NCBI GenBank assembly: GCA_910585615.1 | Contig: CAJUFO010000088.1 | Coordinates: forward strand, 1 to 17,059 | Source of the DNA: an uncultured Acetatifactor sp. | GTDB taxonomy: Bacteria > Bacillota > Clostridia > Lachnospirales > Lachnospiraceae | Reading direction: 5' to 3' | Length of the DNA: 17,059 bases | Shown here: piece by piece, positions 8,209 to 15,147 of the stretch | How the letters are laid out: each line of letters begins with the position of its first letter | Position numbering within the stretch: position 1 is the first letter of the stretch | Notes under the pieces: generated by a model | Database searches by the model: none | Told to the model about the DNA's origin: nothing | What the model saw: only the letters and a program-made list of their open reading frames with translations | Program-made: the position numbers and the translations under genes

Positions 8209-9735
8209 TTATGCATTTCCTGTATTGCTTATACAGAAATCCCGTTTGAGCGTCTCCAGCTCTCTGATTCCGCGTAATTCCAAATCTTCTATGAACACCG
8301 CGAAGCCTCTCTCAAAGTTTTCCTGGCTTTCCTCCATGATGAGCGTGTTGATATTATCTGTTATATAACTGTTTACCGCCGTTTCAAGCTCCCGCAGGCG
8401 CTGATTCGAAGCCGGGAACATAGGAAGCGGCCTGTGCATTCTCGTCTCCGGTTTTCTGACATAAGCACACAAAAGCTGCTTCCACGCGATTTCCCTTTCA
8501 TCAGGCTCCTGCTTCACAGAATAGTACCAGTCATCATTCCTAAGCGGCCACCACTCATTGTCTTCCAGGTACGCCGCCATCCCCTCCTCGCTGGTAACGT
8601 AATCCAGCCATTTCGCCGCGGCCTCCGGATTCTCGCAGCTTTTTGAGATAAATGTGGTCATGCTCCTGCTCTCCCGGCAGGCATCAGGCAGCACCGGCTT
8701 AGCGCCATCTGAAGAAAGAATCACTCCATTGGACACCCATTCTTCCGGATCGATTCCCGAGTTGATGATGTCTCCGACGAAGCAGAGCACCTGACCGGAA
8801 TTCAGGGTGCGTTTTACCTGATACGGAGTCATCACAAATTGATCCGGGCTGACATAATCGTCTTGAACCATTTCATTCAGAAACCGCAGTGTATGTTTCC
8901 CCTCTTCTGTAAGGATTCCCTCCCTGTATCCTCCCTGCCCGTCCACCGTCTCCGCACCAAAAAATCCGGACAGCACCTGCAGAGTCGTCCTCTGGTATCT
9001 GCTTCCGTCCACCAGCAGGGGAATGACAGGCTTGCCATTGACCGTAATCTCCTTGTCCTGAGCCGTCCCAAAGGCCGCAATGACCTCTTCCTCAGTGCCC
9101 AGTTGATTCAAAGAGATTCCCATGCGCTTTAAAAGGGCCCTGTTCCATATGATTCCATAATCGCTCTTCTGTCTCTGCATCTCCTCCCAAAAGGCATCCG
9201 GCTGTCCGTATCTTTTTTTATTTTCCTCGCTGTGCAGATTAGAAGCCAGGCCATACCACCCTCCGTCCCTATGGATGAGCTTCTCTTTCACATCCTCGGG
9301 ATAATCCGTCAAAAGATGGGAATCGGGCAGATAGGTCTCCATCAGCTCGTCAATCTTCCATACTTCACCGGACTCCACCAGATGCCGGATCATATACCGG
9401 TCGGATACGGAAACTATGTCCGGCATGCTCCTGTTGGTCATCATCAGGCTCAGGAGGATATCGCCATTATCCTCAGGGATGATATATTCTATCCTGACTC
9501 CTGTGTGTTCCGTGATTTTCTCGCTGCCGCTCCCGGCCTCTATCGGCGGATTCCAAAAAATATAATCAGAATACCAGCTAAGCTGCGATTCCTGGCCAAA
9601 CTGTGGCGCTTCTTCATGTCCCACCTCGTTTTCCCACACCTGCCATATCAGGGAAAACAGCAGCAGCGCCACAAGACCGCTTTGTACAATCTGTTTTCTT
9701 CCGATTCTTCTATCCATTTCTTCTATCCATTCCAA
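8209..9735 (-). CDS. Membrane-anchored extracellular solute-binding-like protein next to the two-component system
   Basis: This 508-aa protein has the fold signature of ABC sugar-binding proteins (family 1), for example the ENPEAAAKWLDYVTSEEGMAAY stretch. It has no lipobox: a single hydrophobic segment at about 18-33 (LVALLLFSLIWQVW) lacks Cys and should act as an uncleaved anchor with the bulk outside the cell. It lies 23 bp after the response regulator gene, in the two-component operon, and separate from the permeases, which have their own lipoprotein. This suggests a sensory accessory rather than a transport role, like XylFII with LytS or NgtS with its kinase in other Firmicutes. The start is TTG at 9735, with AAAAAGGA 5 nt upstream. 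A 13-bp tandem duplication covers the start region. Confidence 0.8.
   Translation of the reverse strand: MEWIEEMDRRIGRKQIVQSGLVALLLFSLIWQVWENEVGHEEAPQFGQESQLSWYSDYIFWNPPIEAGSGSEKITEHTGVRIEYIIPEDNGDILLSLMMTNRSMPDIVSVSDRYMIRHLVESGEVWKIDELMETYLPDSHLLTDYPEDVKEKLIHRDGGWYGLASNLHSEENKKRYGQPDAFWEEMQRQKSDYGIIWNRALLKRMGISLNQLGTEEEVIAAFGTAQDKEITVNGKPVIPLLVDGSRYQRTTLQVLSGFFGAETVDGQGGYREGILTEEGKHTLRFLNEMVQDDYVSPDQFVMTPYQVKRTLNSGQVLCFVGDIINSGIDPEEWVSNGVILSSDGAKPVLPDACRESRSMTTFISKSCENPEAAAKWLDYVTSEEGMAAYLEDNEWWPLRNDDWYYSVKQEPDEREIAWKQLLCAYVRKPETRMHRPLPMFPASNQRLRELETAVNSYITDNINTLIMEESQENFERGFAVFIEDLELRGIRELETLKRDFCISNTGNA
9705..9730 (-). repeat. 13-bp tandem duplication in the translation start region
   Basis: Two exact 13-bp copies (ATGGATAGAAGAA on the coding strand) abut at 9718-9730 and 9705-9717. 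The unit is not a multiple of three. The upstream ATG (9730) is out of frame and encodes only six codons before TAG at 9710-9712; the downstream ATG (9717) is in frame but far from the ribosome binding site; and the in-frame TTG at 9735 has ideal spacing. With one copy removed, an ATG in frame with the protein would sit about 10 nt from the AGGA motif. Confidence 0.85.
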
Positions 9736-9758
9736 TGATATCCTTTTTCTAAACGCAA

Positions 9759-10520
9759 TCAGCTTCCAAGCCGCGCTGACTGTTGTTTTCGGAAAGCGCT
9801 GGGAGAAATTCCTTCATGCTTTTTAAAGACCTTAGTGAAATAAAAATAATCATGATAGCCGACCTGATACGCCACTTCCTCTATGGAAAGCCCTTCCTGC
9901 AGAAGCAGCTTTTTTGCATCCCCAATCCGTTTAGCAGCCACATAATCAGAAAAAGAAGCCCCCGTTTCCCTCTTGATCAGAGCGCTTAAATGCCCGCTGC
10001 TCAAGCCGCACTTATCCGCCAGCTCCTGCAGAGATATCTTTTCCGTATATCTTATGTTTATCTCATCTACCACCTTTTTTATCCGATAATCCTCAATAGG
10101 AAATCCCGCCTCTTCCGATTCCGGCTGCGCGGCCTGCTTCGTTTTCTCTTCCCTGGCTGCCTGATAACGTAAAAGCACCTTTCTAAGGCTCTCTTCCTCC
10201 ACCGGCTTAAGCAGATAATCAAGAGCCCCCAGACGCAGCCCCTCCTTAGCGTATTCAAACTCCGCGTAGCCGCTGATGAAAATAATTTGAATCAGGCTTT
10301 CGCTCTCCCTGATTCTTTTCACCAATTCTAGGCCGTTCAGCCCAGGCATCCGTATATCGGTAATCAAAAGGTCCGGCCTCATTTCCCTGACCATCTCAAG
10401 GGCCTTGATTCCATTGGATGCCTCCCCTACCACCTCAAAAGGAAGCGAACTTCTGTGTATCAGCTTCTTGATTCCAATGGCAACCCAAACCTCATCGTCT
10501 GCAATCACCACCTTATACAT
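9759..10520 (-). CDS. Response regulator with AraC-type DNA-binding domain, YesN-like
   Basis: This 253-aa transcription factor is the output partner of the upstream kinase. The receiver domain (about 1-120) shows the acidic pair Asp8-Asp9, the phosphoacceptor Asp55 in LLITDIRMPG, and Lys near LLKPVEEE. After an Ala/Glu-rich linker, the AraC/XylS double helix-turn-helix occupies about 150-250 (SLQELADKCGLSSGHLSALIK and IEEVAYQVGYHDYFYFTKVFK). It probably activates the fucosidase and transporter genes downstream. The ATG at 10520 is chosen for its GGAGGGTGAGGG site; it overlaps the kinase stop (ATGTATAA), so the two genes are translationally coupled. The GTG at 10529 lies inside that site. Confidence 0.93.
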   Translation of the reverse strand: MYKVVIADDEVWVAIGIKKLIHRSSLPFEVVGEASNGIKALEMVREMRPDLLITDIRMPGLNGLELVKRIRESESLIQIIFISGYAEFEYAKEGLRLGALDYLLKPVEEESLRKVLLRYQAAREEKTKQAAQPESEEAGFPIEDYRIKKVVDEINIRYTEKISLQELADKCGLSSGHLSALIKRETGASFSDYVAAKRIGDAKKLLLQEGLSIEEVAYQVGYHDYFYFTKVFKKHEGISPSAFRKQQSARLGS

Positions 10521-12261
10521 GTCCCTCACCCTCCTCTCCGCAGGGAATGAAAATCTCCACTCTCGTTCCTTCCCCCGGCCGACTTTCTATCTTCAGAGAC
10601 GCCCTCTCCCCATAGAAGAGCCTCAGTCTCTGGTAAATATTCGAAAGCCCGATGCTGTCCTTTCCGGAGCTGCTGCTCAGGCTCCTATGCTTCATCTGAT
10701 AGAGCACCTCCTCTAACCTTTTCCGCTCTATGCCGCATCCGTTATCCTCCACTGTCAGCTCCAAATCGGCCAAGCCTGTCCTCCACACTCTGACCCGGAC
10801 CTTTCCCTCTTCAAGCTTCTGCTCCAGCCCATGAAAGATAGCGTTCTCCACAATCGGCTGTAGGATCAGCTTGATTATCTTAAGTCCCCTGGCTTCCTTT
10901 TGTAAGTCGATTTCTACCTCTATCCTTCCCCCGAAACGATAATGGATAATCTTGGCATATTCCTGAATGTTTGTAATCTCATCCTCCACTGTCACCACAT
11001 TTTCCCCTTTAATGGCATAGCGGAAAATTTTAGACAGCGCCATGGTAATCTCCGCGATTTCCTCCGCGTCATAGCAAAGCGCCATCGCCCGGATACATTC
11101 AAACGTATTATAGAGGAAATGAGGATTGATCTGATTTCTATAGGCGAGAACCTGTATCTGCTGTTTGGCCAGCTCCGTCTCATACAATACCCTCTGGGCC
11201 TGGCGCAGCTTTTCGCCCATCTCGTCCCTTTCGTCCAGCATATGGTTCAAATTGTCCGCCAACATGCTGATTTCATCATTGCCCTCTACTTTCATCCTCC
11301 AGACAGGATTCGCCACACTTATTTTTACAAAAAGAGTCAGATTCCGGATAGGACGGATCACAATATAATAACAGAACCACAGAAGAACAGCCAGTATCCC
11401 AAACATAATCAGGGAAATTACCAGGATGAAGCTGCGCACAATGGGCATTCCCCTGTAGAGGTCATCGGTAGGCATGATGCTTACAATCTTCCAGCCCGTT
11501 TCCTTTTGTTCCACTACAGAAACAAAAACTTCATCTGTGCTCACCAGCTCCTCTTCCCTCAGTCTGCGGTATTCCCTCCCTCTGCCACTAGAAATCACCG
11601 TATTGCCGGAATCCAGAAGATACAGTTCTTCCCGCTCCGTTATTTCCGTATCCTTCATATAAGAAGCAAATTTCTGCGCTCGCATGAGCACTACAATCAT
11701 GCCAAGCTGTTTGTCATAATTTCCATTGAGAAGGTCATATACCGGATATGAGACCATGAAATAGGCATCACTGGAAGAATTCGGTCTGAAGACATCGGAA
11801 TACGACAGTTTGTTCACCATTTTCACCTTCGAGATAAGCCCGGGATCCTTCCCGATTTCCGCCAGCTTGTTCAGCCTGTCGTCATAGAGCGCGATTCCCA
11901 CGATTCCGTTTTGTGTCATCATCATATTGGACAACAGAGAACTCAGTCCCTTATGGGCGTTCACCTGCTCCGCCGGTGTCTGGGTAAAATAATCATAGAT
12001 TGTCTGTTCATAAGAAAGAAGCGTTAAAATACTATACATAGAATTGTGGAATTCCGCCGTCTTCATGTTGATTTGCTGAAGAATCTTCTCATTGGAAATC
12101 TCTGTATTACGCCGAATCAATGCCTTCACGCCATAATTCATGACCAGATAGCTACAGGTAATGCAAAAAAGCAGCACTATCACAAGCGATAGAAAACGCC
12201 AGAAAATACTGTTTGCCAGAATCCTGCATTTAGATATCACATTTCGAAACCATTGCATCAT
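10513..12261 (-). CDS. Sensor histidine kinase, YesM-like
   Basis: This 582-aa membrane kinase has TM1 at about 22-41, an extracellular sensor region of about 230 residues (Cache-like), TM2 at about 276-300 and HAMP at about 301-350. The His_kinase domain has the phosphorylated His381 in INPHFLYNTF, and a HATPase domain follows with VENAIFHGLE, DNGCGI and GLSNIYQRLRLFYG. It should phosphorylate the regulator encoded downstream. The start is taken as the ATG at 12261 (or the adjacent ATG at 12258), with GAGG just upstream. The frame stays open to 12444, but that extension has no ribosome binding site and runs through the likely promoter. The overlap with the regulator gene is 8 bp. Confidence 0.92.
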   Translation of the reverse strand: MMQWFRNVISKCRILANSIFWRFLSLVIVLLFCITCSYLVMNYGVKALIRRNTEISNEKILQQINMKTAEFHNSMYSILTLLSYEQTIYDYFTQTPAEQVNAHKGLSSLLSNMMMTQNGIVGIALYDDRLNKLAEIGKDPGLISKVKMVNKLSYSDVFRPNSSSDAYFMVSYPVYDLLNGNYDKQLGMIVVLMRAQKFASYMKDTEITEREELYLLDSGNTVISSGRGREYRRLREEELVSTDEVFVSVVEQKETGWKIVSIMPTDDLYRGMPIVRSFILVISLIMFGILAVLLWFCYYIVIRPIRNLTLFVKISVANPVWRMKVEGNDEISMLADNLNHMLDERDEMGEKLRQAQRVLYETELAKQQIQVLAYRNQINPHFLYNTFECIRAMALCYDAEEIAEITMALSKIFRYAIKGENVVTVEDEITNIQEYAKIIHYRFGGRIEVEIDLQKEARGLKIIKLILQPIVENAIFHGLEQKLEEGKVRVRVWRTGLADLELTVEDNGCGIERKRLEEVLYQMKHRSLSSSSGKDSIGLSNIYQRLRLFYGERASLKIESRPGEGTRVEIFIPCGEEGEGHV

Positions 12262-12323
12262 TTTCCTCTTCACAAAAGCGCTTATGTGCATTCCCGTCAG
12301 GTATCTGTCTTTCATTCTATATG

Positions 12324-12352
12324 AAAATACAGTAAAATGCAAGACCTGGCAA
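12324..12352 (-). promoter_or_regulatory. Candidate promoter of the kinase-led operon
   Basis: On the minus strand TTGCCA (12347-12352) is followed after exactly 17 bp by TATTTT (12324-12329), about 60 bp before the kinase start. The -10 box is weak. It sits back to back with the plus-strand promoter at 12397, leaving about 45 bp between the two -35 boxes. In that space GGCAA and TTGCC form a short inverted repeat, a possible operator. Confidence 0.35.
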
Positions 12353-12396
12353 GGAAGATCGGTTGTAGCCAAAGGAGCATTGCCAAGAAAAAAATA

Positions 12397-12425
12397 TTGA
12401 CATATTTCCGTCAAGAGCGTATTAT
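12397..12425 (+). promoter_or_regulatory. Promoter of the structured RNA and PBECR4-like gene
   Basis: TTGACA at 12397-12402, a 17-bp spacer, and TATTAT at 12420-12425 (5 of 6 consensus). This is an excellent sigma-A promoter with transcription expected from about 12432. An overlapping TATAAT at 12423-12428 would give a 20-bp spacer and is less likely. Confidence 0.75.
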
Positions 12426-12431
12426 AATAAT

Positions 12432-12604
12432 ATAAGGCAGACAACGGCGTGTGTCTGTCAAAGCGTTGAAGTAAGAGAGTGCGCCGGTAGGCATTGTCTT
12501 ACAGAGCTTGCAAGAGGGGTTGTGCAGTGAAACCTCAAACCGGCGTAGGCCTAAGGGCTGAAAGAAAATGCTCCAAAAGGCTCTGCTGTAAGGCAGGGTC
12601 TTTT
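12432..12604 (+). ncRNA. Structured RNA of unknown class ending in an intrinsic terminator
   Basis: The stretch contains several compatible stems. A 5' hairpin pairs CAGACA (12438-12443) with TGTCTG (12452-12457). A closing stem pairs CGCCGGT (12482-12488) exactly with ACCGGCG (12539-12545). Inside it, TCTT (12497-12500) pairs with AAGA (12512-12515), and directly adjacent GGGGTT (12516-12521) pairs with AACCTC (12531-12536, one G-U). This gives a three-way junction. A terminator closes the unit. It does not match a T-box (no TGGNACC), and I do not recognise a known riboswitch class. It is either a leader that controls the downstream gene by attenuation or a separate small RNA. Confidence 0.55.
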
Positions 12605-12606
12605 GT
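12575..12606 (+). terminator. Intrinsic terminator just before the PBECR4-like start codon
   Basis: GGCTCTGC at 12579-12586 pairs with GCAGGGTC at 12593-12600 (8 pairs, including G-U) around a 6-nt loop. It is flanked by AAAA before and TTTT after, giving up to 12 pairs and a short T tract. It ends about 20 nt before the ATG at 12627, so transcription of the gene needs read-through or anti-termination. Confidence 0.7.
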
Positions 12607-12626
12607 TATATACAGGGGAAAAAGAT

Positions 12627-13229
12627 ATGGACTTATTACAGAAATCCGCCGCTGTTTTTGAACGACTGATTGGTTATCAGTATCAATTTACTCTGGGCCG
12701 CAAAGGGAAACTAAAAGAGATTATATTGGGCTTTGGCGAAACTGATTTTCATCATCTTGCGGGACTTCACAAACTGAGGGACATTAGCATTGCCAGAGAG
12801 AACCGCCAAGCTGTTTTTCGGGATATCTTAGCTGGACATATTACATACCAGACCATAGAAAAAAGTATTTTTGTTAGTGAAAGCCTTTCGAGGTTAGAAG
12901 CTTTCCAATTTATCGAAGACTTGTTGGATGGAGAGCAGCTTGTGTTCCGCTTTAATAAAAAGGTGTTACCATACTCTTCGATTGATGGGGAGTTCTTACT
13001 GAAAATGGGGGACGGGATTCTCCTCAACATTTCTTTCTTATTTATAGATAAAGAGGACTGCGGTAATTATTTTTGTAGAAGTTTTTTCCCAATGGAACGG
13101 ACAGACTACACAAAAAACCAGATGCAGTATACACTATTAAAAAAGGAAAAAATCCATTTGGGCAGCGGAAAAATTATCATTCAATATGATCGCTTGACAC
13201 CGAAAGCGGCAAAAAAAGAAGAATGCTGA
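12627..13229 (+). CDS. PBECR4-like (BECR-fold) putative nuclease of phage/mobile-element type
   Basis: This 200-aa soluble protein has no signal or membrane segment. The pattern FHHLAGLHKL (His42, His43, His48), the RSFFP segment around residue 155 and the TLLKKEKI segment near the C-terminus recall the PBECR4 family. Those are BECR-superfamily domains (Barnase-EndoU-ColicinE5/D-RelE) described from phage and conjugative-element polyvalent proteins. The assignment rests on remembered motifs; nuclease activity is inferred. The ATG at 12627 has AGGGGA about 7 nt upstream; the frame opens at a TTG inside the terminator tail, which is rejected. The gene is visibly AT-richer than its neighbours and is the only mobile-element-like gene here. 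Confidence 0.62.
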   Translation: MDLLQKSAAVFERLIGYQYQFTLGRKGKLKEIILGFGETDFHHLAGLHKLRDISIARENRQAVFRDILAGHITYQTIEKSIFVSESLSRLEAFQFIEDLLDGEQLVFRFNKKVLPYSSIDGEFLLKMGDGILLNISFLFIDKEDCGNYFCRSFFPMERTDYTKNQMQYTLLKKEKIHLGSGKIIIQYDRLTPKAAKKEEC

Positions 13230-13284
13230 ACAATTAATCCTGTTGGCATCGGCACATGACATTAGAAAACCGTACTGAAAGATG

Positions 13285-13319
13285 CAGGGGAACAGGACCA
13301 GTAATCCTTTGTCCCCCTG
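13285..13319. terminator. Terminator-like hairpin between convergent genes
   Basis: CAGGGG (13285-13290) pairs with CCCCTG (13314-13319), extended after one mismatch by ACA/TGT and an inner GGA/TCC pairing. It lies between the stop of the PBECR4-like gene and the convergent GH28-like gene. Neither strand has a clear T tract on the correct side, so termination is uncertain. The rest of the 129-bp gap holds only a short palindrome, TTGAACAGTTCAA, at 13336-13348. Confidence 0.4.
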
Positions 13320-13358
13320 AAGAAAAACGCATATATTGAACAGTTCAAAACCGCTGGC

Positions 13359-14810
13359 CTACACCATCCTCACATCCTCCACATATTCCCCAACCATGAT
13401 CCCGGCCTCCTCCAGGCTCTCCACCTTCCTGCCGTCCCGGTAAAAGTCGCGGATTTCGATGCCGCGAACCGAAAATTCCTGGCTGTAGCCCGCAATCACC
13501 GAGGGCTCCTCCCCGTCTCCCGACATGATGTTTACCTTTTCCACCAGGATGTCCCGGATGCCCCGGCCCGGCGCAGGGTTGTAGTCACGGTTCCATTTCA
13601 CCTGGAAGTCCAGCACCTTTCCGTGCTCGAAGGGCTCTATACGGATGCGGCGGTAGGTTACATTCCGCACCAGGTTCTTATCTCCGGCATTGATGGCCAT
13701 CACGCCCAGGTATCCGGGCTGGAATTCATGATGTTCTAATACATCGATGTCTTCAAACAGGATTTCCTCGATGACGTCGCCCTCATGGGCATGGTCCCCG
13801 TGGGTGCCGATCATCATGGGATGGGCCACGTCCGCCCAGAGGGCCGTCCGGCGCACGGTGATTTCCCTGCTGCCGCCGTAATTGTCCCAGCGGCTGCCGT
13901 AGATGGCCACGCAGTCGTCGGAGGTGCGCAGGAAGCAGTCCTCCACCAGCACCCGTCTGCTGCTCATCATGTCCACCCCGTCGCTCCAGCCCTCGCAGCT
14001 AAAGGACTTTATATTGCGGATGGTCACATCCTCGCAGTCCCCCAGGGATACGGTATAGTGGGGCGGATTGATGAAAATCAGGCCCTCCAGCAGGATGTCG
14101 CGGGAATGGTTGAGCCGTATGCCGTTGATGCTGCTGAACCTGGCGAAATCCGCCAGATACAGGATTCCCCTGCCGTCTATGCGTAGCCCCTCCCCGTGCT
14201 CCAGGGCCAGGCCGCCGATGAGGATGGCCCCGGGCTCCAGGTAGATATGGGTGTGGGAGGGCAGATGCCAGACACATTCCCCGATATAATAGATGCCTGG
14301 CTCCACGTAGAGCGTCCTGCCCTCGGGCATGGCCTCCAGCTGTTCGTTGATGCCGTCCCCCAGAAAGCCCGGCCGCTCCATGGAGCCGGGCACCACCAGC
14401 ACATCGTCCCCGGTCTTGTCCGGCTGCTCCTCCAGGGCCCCGGCGAAGAGGTGCAGGTTGTGGAAGCGGTCTTTGTTCACTTCCACCGACAGGTTCGCCG
14501 GCCTGTCCAGCGTGAAGGTGATCCGCTTGGCCTCCGCCCGGGCCCGGATGCCCAGGGAAAGGGGGCGGATGTCCACCCGGTACACGGTGTAGAATTTCGG
14601 GAAGGTGACCTCCACCTCCACGCTGCCCTCAAAGTCGAAGCAGGCCATGGACGCGCAGCGCACGTCATGCATGTCCACCTTTACCCGATAGGTCTTCAGC
14701 TCCTGCCAGTCCTGGGTGCCGGCCGGCCTGACCCGCAGGCAGTAATCCTCCTGCAGCACTGCGCCTCTCGGTACAGGGTGAATCCGCAACTGATTTCTTT
14801 TCTGTGTCAT
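13359..14810 (-). CDS. GH28-like parallel beta-helix glycoside hydrolase
   Basis: This 483-aa protein has an N-terminal beta-sandwich domain (about 1-115), then a right-handed parallel beta-helix (about 135-460) with repeated IRLNHSRDILLEG and EDVTIRNI type rungs. Polygalacturonase-family acids are present: SDGVD (Asp277 and Asp280) and TSDDC (Asp298-Asp299). The usual GHG is seen only as GTHG (His337), and the RIK substrate motif is not evident. It is therefore a GH28-like hydrolase whose substrate may not be plain polygalacturonan. No signal peptide is present, so it acts in the cytoplasm. The start is ATG at 14810, with AAAGG about 7 nt upstream. It is apparently monocistronic, and its base composition is GC-richer than the fucosidase operon. 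Confidence 0.75.
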   Translation of the reverse strand: MTQKRNQLRIHPVPRGAVLQEDYCLRVRPAGTQDWQELKTYRVKVDMHDVRCASMACFDFEGSVEVEVTFPKFYTVYRVDIRPLSLGIRARAEAKRITFTLDRPANLSVEVNKDRFHNLHLFAGALEEQPDKTGDDVLVVPGSMERPGFLGDGINEQLEAMPEGRTLYVEPGIYYIGECVWHLPSHTHIYLEPGAILIGGLALEHGEGLRIDGRGILYLADFARFSSINGIRLNHSRDILLEGLIFINPPHYTVSLGDCEDVTIRNIKSFSCEGWSDGVDMMSSRRVLVEDCFLRTSDDCVAIYGSRWDNYGGSREITVRRTALWADVAHPMMIGTHGDHAHEGDVIEEILFEDIDVLEHHEFQPGYLGVMAINAGDKNLVRNVTYRRIRIEPFEHGKVLDFQVKWNRDYNPAPGRGIRDILVEKVNIMSGDGEEPSVIAGYSQEFSVRGIEIRDFYRDGRKVESLEEAGIMVGEYVEDVRMV

Positions 14811-14842
14811 TTTGCAGCCTTTCTTTTTCCCTTTTATTGTTT

Positions 14843-14852
14843 GTTTATAAAC
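14843..14852 (-). promoter_or_regulatory. Palindrome GTTTATAAAC upstream of the GH28-like gene
   Basis: A perfect 10-bp palindrome containing TATAAA lies about 33 bp before the GH28-like start and is followed by the near-repeats CTGTTTA and CTGTTTC. It may be the -10 box or an operator for that gene; no convincing -35 box is present, which would suit an activator-dependent promoter. Confidence 0.3.
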
Positions 14853-14873
14853 TGTTTACTGTTTCTCGGAACC

Positions 14874-14902
14874 TTTACACTTAAGGTTCGTACTGCTATA
14901 AT
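14874..14902 (+). promoter_or_regulatory. Near-consensus promoter for the 49-aa gene
   Basis: TTTACA at 14874-14879 (5 of 6), an exact 17-bp spacer, and a perfect TATAAT at 14897-14902. It lies about 50 bp upstream of the small gene and diverges from the GH28-like gene. Confidence 0.8.
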
Positions 14903-14951
14903 AAAGATGGCACTGATACACAATCCACATCTTCAGAAAGCAGGTGATTCC

Positions 14952-15101
14952 ATGCCCACAAATGCAGAGGTCATTGAGCGTCTGGCCCGCAAGCTGGAAA
15001 GAGCATGTATCCTAAACGATTTAAAAGAGTGCAGGACCCTTGAAGAATACCAGGAACTGACAAAGAAGTACGAAACCTTATGTAATGACGACAATGCCTG
15101 A
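14952..15101 (+). CDS. 49-aa helical small protein, unknown function
   Basis: The protein is MPTNAEVIERLARKLERACI followed by 29 more residues, ending KYETLCNDDNA. It is charged, Leu/Glu/Lys-rich and predicted all-helical, with a central helix breaker around residues 22-28, so a helical hairpin is plausible. It has two central cysteines (Cys19 and Cys27) and one near the C-terminus (Cys44). It has no membrane segment. Support for a real gene comes from a near-consensus promoter, an AGGTG ribosome binding site 5 nt before the ATG, and a strong hairpin after the stop. The frame stays open upstream to about 14196, but that part is antisense to the GH28-like gene and lies before the promoter. I do not recognise a family. 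Confidence 0.72.
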   Translation: MPTNAEVIERLARKLERACILNDLKECRTLEEYQELTKKYETLCNDDNA

Positions 15102-15147
15102 TTCCTCCCGGCGAGGAAAAGCCCAGGGCCAAACCCTTGCCTGAAGA

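Noticed and set aside
7583..8368. Plus-strand 261-codon frame opposite the GH29-A-like gene
   Set aside because: It is a shadow frame over two well-supported minus-strand genes, with no start signals.
10942..11751. Plus-strand 269-codon frame opposite the histidine kinase
   Set aside because: It is antisense to conserved kinase domains, with no recognisable protein pattern.
12262..12444. N-terminal extension of the histidine kinase by 61 codons
   Set aside because: The extension has no ribosome binding site at its start and runs through the divergent promoter region. The GAGG before the ATG at 12261 fits a kinase with a short cytoplasmic start before TM1.
12432..12604. Group II intron or T-box leader as identity of the structured RNA
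   Set aside because: No domain V-like stem, no maturase and no TGGNACC T-box sequence. The length is far too short for an intron.
13336..13348. Palindrome TTGAACAGTTCAA as an operator or attachment site
   Set aside because: It is a short single copy between convergent genes with no promoter beside it and no matching site on the other side of the cassette; it may be chance.
14196..14951. Upstream extension of the 49-aa gene to a 301-codon frame
   Set aside because: Most of it is antisense to the GH28-like gene, and the promoter at 14874-14902 lies within it. Only the last 49 codons have proper start signals.
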